From: Brassica napus
Taxonomy: Eukaryota > Streptophyta > Magnoliopsida > Brassicales > Brassicaceae
NCBI RefSeq assembly: GCF_020379485.1
Contig: NC_063437.1
Span: 4,970,806 to 5,034,805, forward strand
Length of the DNA: 64,000 nt
Direction of reading: 5' to 3'
The translations under genes and the position numbers were made by a program. This document shows, in pieces, positions 60,991 to 64,000 of the stretch (position 1 is the stretch's first letter; every line of letters begins with the position of its first letter). The notes beneath the pieces were generated by a model that worked only from the letters and a program-made list of their open reading frames with translations, was not told the origin of the DNA and made no database searches.

Positions 60991-61520
60991 GGGCAATTCT
61001 CATAAATAGACCATTTTCAAGTTTTGGTCACAAAAATAGACCACAATGAGGAAAATGACCAAAATGTTTCATTTAATAGGTAAAAGGACATTAATACTCT
61101 AGATATATAAAAAATAAAAAATAAAATAAAATAAAATAAAATAAAAATAAAATAAAAATAAAATATTTTTTTATAGTTTTAGATTATATGTTTTCAAATT
61201 CAAATTTTTTTCAAAATTTGTTTTTAGATTGATTATATGGAAATTGTTTTTTTCAAATTTTCTTTTTGTAATTAGAAAATACTTTTTGAAACTATTTTTA
61301 AAATTTTTATTTTCAAATTTTAAATATTTACTTTTTTTTATAAAATTTTAAACCTCAAACCCAAATCTCCACCTCTTAACTTTAAACCTAAGGTTTGGAT
61401 TAGTTAATCCTAGGGGTATAAGTGTATGTTTACCTCTTTAATGAAATATTTCGGTCATTTTGATTTTTGAGTCTATATTTGTGATAGAAATTTTTTTAGT
61501 GCTATCTTAGAGTATTTCCC
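60991..61520. mobile_element. MULE-type MITE, 530 bp, with perfect 9-bp target duplication
   Basis: The inverted ends (GGGCAATTCTCATAAATAGA at left; reverse complement GGGAAATACTCTAAGATAGC at right) keep similarity for about 100 bases, including AAAATGACC and ATATTTCAT/ATGTTTCAT blocks. AAGTTATAT occurs at 60982-60990 and again at 61521-61529. The interior is a simple (AAAAT)n-like and T-rich stretch with no coding capacity. Confidence 0.85.
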
Positions 61521-61821
61521 AAGTTATATTAAATTAGTAAATTAGCCTAATTTATATTTTTAAAATGATTTCATTTAAATAAATTATGATCCACCATTAA
61601 AACATGTTAAAATTTGTAAACTATGTAATATTTATATACAAAAAGTAAAATTATTAACATACATACGTTAAATTTTTATATCTACATCTTCCAAAATATA
61701 TTTTGAAGATGATTATTTATTTGATTATTTCACATTATGAATTTCATGTCCCGAACTCGAAAACATAATAGCAATTAATAAAAAGAGTAAATAGTATAAA
61801 ACAAATCATATATATAAGTAA

Positions 61822-61860
61822 TCTATCTATCTATATATATAAAGTTGGATTTTTCCCTTC
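61822..61860 (+). mobile_element. Helitron-like 5' end
   Basis: TCTATCTATATATATAAAGT follows an A and resembles one common class of crucifer Helitron starts. No plus-strand 3' hairpin with CTAG was found before the end of the window, so the element is partial or the call is wrong. Confidence 0.35.
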
Positions 61861-62159
61861 TTATGACATGTGAAAGGGGGGTTTGTTGACATGTGTCCTC
61901 ATGTTTTTTTTTAAAAAAATTATTCTTTTAGATTATTGCAATTTCCTCCATCAATTTCTAATTATGTATTATTTAATCTTTTTCACACTTATTGGTCCCT
62001 AAAATTCAAGAAATAAATAAAATAATATAAATATATTTTAAATATTTAATTTATTCACAACTAAAAATAGCATAAACTTTCACCATTTTATTAATTTTTA
62101 CTATTTTGTTTACAAATAATATATTTATTTCACTATTAATATCATAAGATAATCAAACT

Positions 62160-63340
62160 AAGTATAAGAAACTAGAGCACCAACACAAATAACCAAGAAA
62201 ACGGACCAGATGGAGAATAATAATCGAAAGGCCAAAGCCACCAAGAAGCAGGAAGACATATACCTAAAGCACTAAAATCACAACCAGTAGCTAAAATGTA
62301 AGAAACATTCACAAATTAAACAAAAACATACAAGACGGCCATGTAAGTGAAAAACCACAAAGCTCTGGATAGAAGAGACCAAAGCTCCAAGAGACTAACT
62401 CCGCACACATGTACCAAAGAAAACATGGAAAGAAAATAAACAACTTGAGGGAGGGAAAATGGAAGACAACCACCAAAAAATCAAAGACTAAACTTGAGAC
62501 CAAAAATAACCTGCCAACCCCACATAGCATACACGAACGAAAACATTATCCAAACCTCGAGTGGCAAACATGGTGAAAGGGAGAGCCACCAGAGATGCGA
62601 TGAAAACTGCAAAGAGATGCGAGTATAGAGAGAGAAAGGGAGACGAAATGAAATCAGCAAAGTATAGATCTGTCCTCGAGCTATGAAAGAGAGTATAGAA
62701 GCGAGAACACCAAAACTAGATCTTGAAAACCAAGACGAGCAGAGACTGACGGCAAGTCAACAACGAAGAATACAACATCAAAGACGACTAAACTCTGACC
62801 CAACAAAGGAGATGCAATTCCTAACATCAGCTGAAATCTAAGGAAGAAGAAGAGCAGTCAATATTGACTAGAATAGCCTACAATGCCGTGAGAATCAACC
62901 GCACAACTGAAAACTCATAAACTCGATCTACAACAAATACCATATAATTTCACAGGTCAAGAAAGAAAGGAAGAACAAGAGAAACAAGTGAGTCTTTTTC
63001 CGATGATGATGAGAAGCACCGCACACCAGAAAGGTAACGAAATACATAGACGGTGACATCTCAAGGTCAAAATATGGAGAGAGGGCAAAAATATCTTAAA
63101 AGTTATAATTTTCAAAAATATGAAAAAAATATAATGCAATTTTGACACGGAAATCGCTAATCTTATAATCAACAAAGTTATTGAAATTCAATAGTCTTTT
63201 ACGTTAGAGTCTCACTCACTACTAACAAGTACTATATACATAACAACACATTATTCAAAAAAAACATACACAAAATATATTAACCTATCACCTACTACTA
63301 CATAACACACTAAAAACACCAAATCATGCTCTTAACAATA
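62160..63340. other. Unusual A/G/C-rich, T-poor block of about 1 kb
   Basis: Unlike its AT-rich surroundings, the plus strand here is poor in T and rich in AGAGA, AAGAA and ACCA phrases. The minus strand has only short open frames (62309-62530, 62957-63175) with no known domain. It may be the untranslated leader of a retroelement or an old gene, but I cannot identify it. Confidence 0.35.
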
Positions 63341-63349
63341 ATAAAACAA

Positions 63350-63378
63350 CTAGATCTTGACCCGTGCCTCCGCACGGG
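63350..63378 (-). mobile_element. Helitron 3' terminus (minus orientation)
   Basis: On the minus strand: the hairpin CCCGTGC-GGAG-GCACGGG, then TCAAGAT, CTAG and T. The hairpin is perfect over 7 bp. The element would run right toward or beyond the end of the window; no 5' end was found by 64000. Its stem is the same as that of the Helitron ending at 51377. Confidence 0.7.
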
Positions 63379-64000
63379 TATTTGTTATTAATTTTTGTAA
63401 ACGTTTAAAAATTAAATACATGCATTATTGTACTAATCAAATTAGAAGATGCTAATTAATTAAACATAACTGAGTTAGTTTTATTATTCTGAAAATTTTA
63501 AACAATTTTGATTAATTTAATTTTTAATAAACCAATAAATTAATCTGATCATTTAATCTATTTTATAGTTTTTTATGGATTGCAAAATTGAATTTTTGAT
63601 TTTGATTTTTAAATGAATGAATGATTGCATATCTTCTAAATTTATTAGGTAGCTAAATATTAGGTAATTTCATAACAATTTTTATAAAAATTGCTTTTAT
63701 TTAATGTTATTTTATGTAACCAAAGCCAATTACATAAAAGTTTTTTTTTTTTTAATATTTGTGCAAAAGTCTTAAACCCCTCTTAAAATAATACAGATGG
63801 AGTATTCGTGTATATATAAGTCAGCTTTTACTTCTTGTCCCACTCTCAGCTATATTTTTCCTATTTATAAACAAAACAATTTCAATAACTTTGACATTTA
63901 TTCTTAGCTTTTGACATTGCCATCAAACATACTTCCCGTGGAGGGGTCCACGCGGTATAATAAAGCCGCTCAATCTTAACAATAATATATTCACTTTACC
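63379..64000. other. AT-rich DNA, probably interior of the Helitron ending at 63350
   Basis: No gene or RNA is visible. Confidence 0.4.

Overview
The window looks like nuclear DNA of a crucifer, most likely a Brassica-type genome. It is AT-rich, its genes have many short introns with GT..AG junctions, and its single-copy genes read as close relatives of a run on Arabidopsis chromosome 4. From memory these correspond to At4g14420 (HR-like lesion-inducing protein), At4g14410 (bHLH104), At4g14385 (EAF6, NuA4 subunit), At4g14380 (DUF761 protein) and At4g14368 (PH-RCC1-FYVE-BRX protein), in that order. Locus names and homologies are recalled, not searched.

Layout. 0-6.5 kb: AT-rich intergenic DNA with a Helitron end, a MULE-type MITE with a 10-bp target duplication (2305-3178), and two broken gene fragments on the minus strand, one RPA-like (DUF223) and one bZIP25-like. 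6.55-15.05 kb: a complete 8.5-kb Mutator-like element with matching terminal inverted repeats and a perfect 9-bp target duplication. It carries a MULE transposase (+), a small GRF zinc-finger gene (-) and a five-exon DUF1985/ULP protease gene (-), all of which can be spliced in silico into open frames. 16.3-19.4 kb: host genes HRLI-like, tRNA-Thr(AGT) and bHLH104. 19.9-30.7 kb: a transposon-only stretch, with a TIR element holding a minisatellite split by a solo LTR, a 5'-truncated LINE, and a hAT element with a decayed transposase. 32.1-34.6 kb: host genes EAF6 and a DUF761 protein. 34.8-55 kb: Helitrons, a CACTA element with a DUF4216 remnant, nested TIR elements and MULE MITEs. 55.1-59.1 kb: the PRAF-type RCC1 gene. 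59-64 kb: LTR-like DNA, a MITE with a 9-bp target duplication and further Helitron ends.

Host genes are islands of 1-4 kb and almost everything between them is transposon. The two gaps where Arabidopsis, as I recall, carries ACD6/ankyrin genes and a TIR-NBS gene hold no trace of them here. The most interesting object is the multi-gene MULE at 6550-15053. Second is the chimeric RPA-like/bZIP25-like locus at 3678-5776. ULP/DUF1985 fragments occur both in the MULE and, as a captured piece, in a Helitron at 48.2-51.4 kb.
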